DNA of 64,000 bases from Colius striatus (Eukaryota > Chordata > Aves > Coliiformes > Coliidae): NCBI RefSeq assembly GCF_028858725.1, contig NC_084760.1, forward strand, positions 65,787,867-65,851,866, read 5' to 3'. The notes under the pieces were generated by a model. That model was given only the letters and a program-made list of their open reading frames with translations. It had not been told where the DNA came from and made no database searches. Position numbers and translations under genes: made by a program. Positions 62,170-64,000 of the stretch are shown piece after piece. The stretch's first letter is position 1. Every line of letters begins with the position of its first letter.

Positions 62170-62320
62170 TTATAATCCCTTCCCAAAAGCTGTAGAGCAG
62201 ATACAAAACATTTCCTCTGTTCCCTGTACTTTGACTGTGGAGCTTTGGCTGGCACTCCTGTGTGGATGGACTTGTCAAGGTGGGGAGGAAGAGCTCCTTG
62301 TTATGCAAACATCATCTAGA
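62170..62320 (+). other. KAT14: KAT14 5' leader in the first coding exon
   Basis: The polypyrimidine-rich GGCTCTTTTGTATAG ending at 62169 is the best acceptor upstream of the KAT14 start codon. It makes the next 151 nt 5' UTR. The leader contains a 17-codon uORF (62266-62319) and an in-frame upstream ATG at 62303 in a weaker context. Confidence 0.5.
62266..62319 (+). other. KAT14: KAT14 upstream ORF, 17 codons
   Basis: ATG at 62266 (G at +4, T at -3) opens a 17-codon frame that ends in TAG at 62317-62319, leaving a single A before the KAT14 ATG at 62321. It is out of frame with KAT14. The arrangement would favour termination-coupled reinitiation or dampen KAT14 translation. It depends on the acceptor at 62169 being used. 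Confidence 0.55.
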
Positions 62321-63391
62321 ATGGCTAATAACGTTCACATGAGTGGGCTGCTAAGCCGCCATGATGATGAAGCTACCAGGACCTCCACCTCTGAGGGTCT
62401 GGAGGAGGGTGAGGTGGAAGGAGAGACTCTCCTGATTGTTGAATCTGAGGACCAGGCTTCGGTGGATTTGTCACATGACCAGAGCGGGGACTCTCTGAAC
62501 AGCGACGAAGGTGACGTTTCCTGGATGGAGGAGATGTCCTATTACTGCGAGAAGTGCCAGAAGTGGATTCCAGCAAGTAAGCCTGCTAGTTGTGTTATGT
62601 CTTGTTTGTCTTGCTGTGGTGGTTGTTTGCAAGGTGTGGTTATGCTGTCCTGCATGCCAGTCTTACAGGGCAGCCCTGGTTGATCTGTATCCCCACCTAT
62701 GCTGGAGGAGAAAAGGAGGTCTTGGCTTTGCATGGAGCTCTTCAGCCTGATGCCAGCAGTGTATGTTAGGCACTTCAATCCATAGCCTGTATAGGAGTTC
62801 CCCGTTCAACATACCCTGTGAAGAAATGTGATTATCTTCTTTAATTAGTAGAGAACAAGGGTATGAGTTCAGAAACACACATACCCTCATGAGTCTTGCT
62901 GCTGGTGTATTTAGGGGACTTTGGCCAAGCAACGTGGCCTCTCTGCTCACTCAGATAAAGATAATGACCCATGTGTAAAGCTCTGCGGAGGAAAAGGGCT
63001 TTGGGATGGCGTTTCTTTTCTTTTCTCTTTTTTTTTTCCTTGTCAGTTTGTCACATCTGTGAAGCACATGGCTAAATATCAGCCTTAATAGCTTCCTGAT
63101 GATGTGAATTTGTTAGCTCTCAGGGAAGCGTGTCCAGCCTGTAGCAGCTGTAGCTAGTGTTGTGAGGTATTTGGAGTGAGCTGCAGAACTCGATCCCTCT
63201 GCTACTGCAGGTTGACATGAGATACGTGCTGTTAGTATTCCTGAGAAATTGATTGCTGCCTACTCATTTTAGGTCAACTGAGAGAACAGCTCAGCTACTT
63301 GAAAGGAGACAACTTCTTCAGATTTACTTGCTCTGATTGCTCAGAAGATGGGAAGGAGCAATTTGAACGGCTGAGATTAACGTGGCAGCAA
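62321..63391 (+). CDS. KAT14: Lysine acetyltransferase 14 (KAT14/CSRP2BP), 5' part, first two coding exons
   Basis: KAT14 (ATAC2) is the GNAT-fold subunit of the nuclear ATAC histone acetyltransferase complex. It was first described as the CSRP2-binding protein. Two coding exons fall in the window: 62321-62576 (85 codons plus 1 base; donor GTAAGC) and 63273-63391 (donor GTAAGT), giving residues 1-125 of a protein of about 780 aa. The acetyltransferase domain lies beyond the window. Readable signatures are SRHDDEATRTSTSEGLEEGE near the N-terminus, an acidic/serine stretch to residue 70, then two zinc-binding pairs, C76-x2-C79 (YYCEKCQKWIPAS) and C105-x2-C108 (FTCSDCSEDG). The start has A at -3 and G at +4 and aligns with the human start. 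It follows PET117 on the same strand, 272 nt after its stop. Confidence 0.95.
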
Positions 63392-64000
63392 GTAAGTAAA
63401 GTGTTTGTGCCACCAGAAAAAAACAGGACTTCCTAAAGTTGTTGTTTGTTTTGTATGTGCTACCTGGAAAAGATAACAAAGAAACAGGTGCATGAAAGTC
63501 AGAGATTAATTAGCTAAGGATTGCCTGCATGTTAGAATTTGGGCATTTGGCAGCTAAATTGAAAAATTGATTACATGAACTACTTTCCTCTCTTCTTCTT
63601 TGTGTTTTTTTCCCAATACACTTTTTTTCTTCCCCTTATATTGCTCATGAATTTGTGCCTTCAGGCAGGTTTGTAAAAGCAAAATGAAAGCTGTTTGGCT
63701 GCCAGGCTCCAACAGTTTTTTGTGTGTATGAGGAAATGTAAAACTAGTGAGGTGCCAGGTCCCCAGACACAAAGCTTCAAGCTGACTCCTTACTCACTAG
63801 CAACAGTCCTTCCTGGAACTGGCCATTTCGGTCACTTGCACACCTGAGCAATCAATTTGCATTACACAGCAACCACCCTATGGGTAGGTGCACATCGTTT
63901 TGCTCTAAGCAGGCCACTGGAGGGGCCAGCAGTGCTGACTGCCTCTGCATATAGTGAATTTCATCAGGCAGTAGCTGTTGCTCAATGTTAAGTGTTTCCA
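63392..64000 (+). other. KAT14: KAT14 intron, runs off the window
   Basis: Begins with the GTAAGT donor at the end of the second coding exon. Nothing exon-like is visible before the right edge of the window. Confidence 0.8.

Noticed and set aside
62144-62320. In-frame N-terminal extension of KAT14 upstream of 62321
   Set aside because: The frame is open back to an ATG at 62144, but that lies before the probable acceptor at 62169. The translated text upstream has no similarity to the family N-terminus, while the residues after 62321 match it.
62577-62683. Extension of the KAT14 frame past position 62576
   Set aside because: A consensus GTAAGC donor sits there, and the next exon at 63273 restores the family sequence (WIPAS-QLREQ). 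The extra Cys-rich residues are intron translation.

Overview
The window looks like a piece of a bird nuclear chromosome. It has split vertebrate genes with GT-AG introns, CpG-island promoters, and at least eight (probably nine) 3'-anchored CR1 retroposons of the kind typical of avian genomes, several ending in the CR1 octamer-like ATTCTATGAT tail. I cannot name the species from the sequence alone.

Five protein-coding genes can be read exon by exon. Their order, SNX5 - MGME1 - OVOL2 - PET117 - KAT14, matches the human 20p11.23 block as I know it, so this is conserved synteny rather than a novel cluster. Layout: 1-3.1 kb is SNX5 downstream sequence. SNX5 occupies 3.2-20.1 kb on the minus strand (13 coding exons, 397 aa). 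A compact CpG-island promoter at about 19.6-20.96 kb separates SNX5 from the divergent MGME1 and carries paired inverted YY1-like sites, an NRF1-like site and a GC box. MGME1 runs on the plus strand to 29.97 kb (4 coding exons, 337 aa). A 5 kb tail-to-tail spacer follows. OVOL2 lies on the minus strand from 35.16 to 43.39 kb (4 coding exons, 263 aa, four C2H2 fingers) with a CpG island at its 5' end. A 12 kb intergenic tract (44-54.8 kb) carries a large TTCC/CTTT microsatellite, a 43-bp tandem duplication and an orphan CpG-rich block at 51.74-52.05 kb. PET117 (2 exons, 81 aa) starts in a CpG island at 55 kb and ends at 62.05 kb. KAT14 begins coding 272 nt after the PET117 stop, and its first two coding exons are inside the window before it runs off the right edge.

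Functionally, SNX5 is an endosomal SNX-BAR sorting nexin, MGME1 a mitochondrial DNA exonuclease, OVOL2 an epithelial zinc-finger repressor, PET117 a cytochrome c oxidase assembly factor, and KAT14 a subunit of the ATAC acetyltransferase complex. They are neighbours by ancestry and do not form one pathway. Two (MGME1, PET117) are nuclear genes for mitochondrial proteins.

I found no convincing undescribed system. The observations most worth a second look are the unassigned CpG island with long open frames between OVOL2 and PET117, the PET117/KAT14 tandem arrangement with a KAT14 uORF whose stop lies one base before the main ATG, and the YY1/NRF1 architecture of the SNX5-MGME1 divergent promoter.
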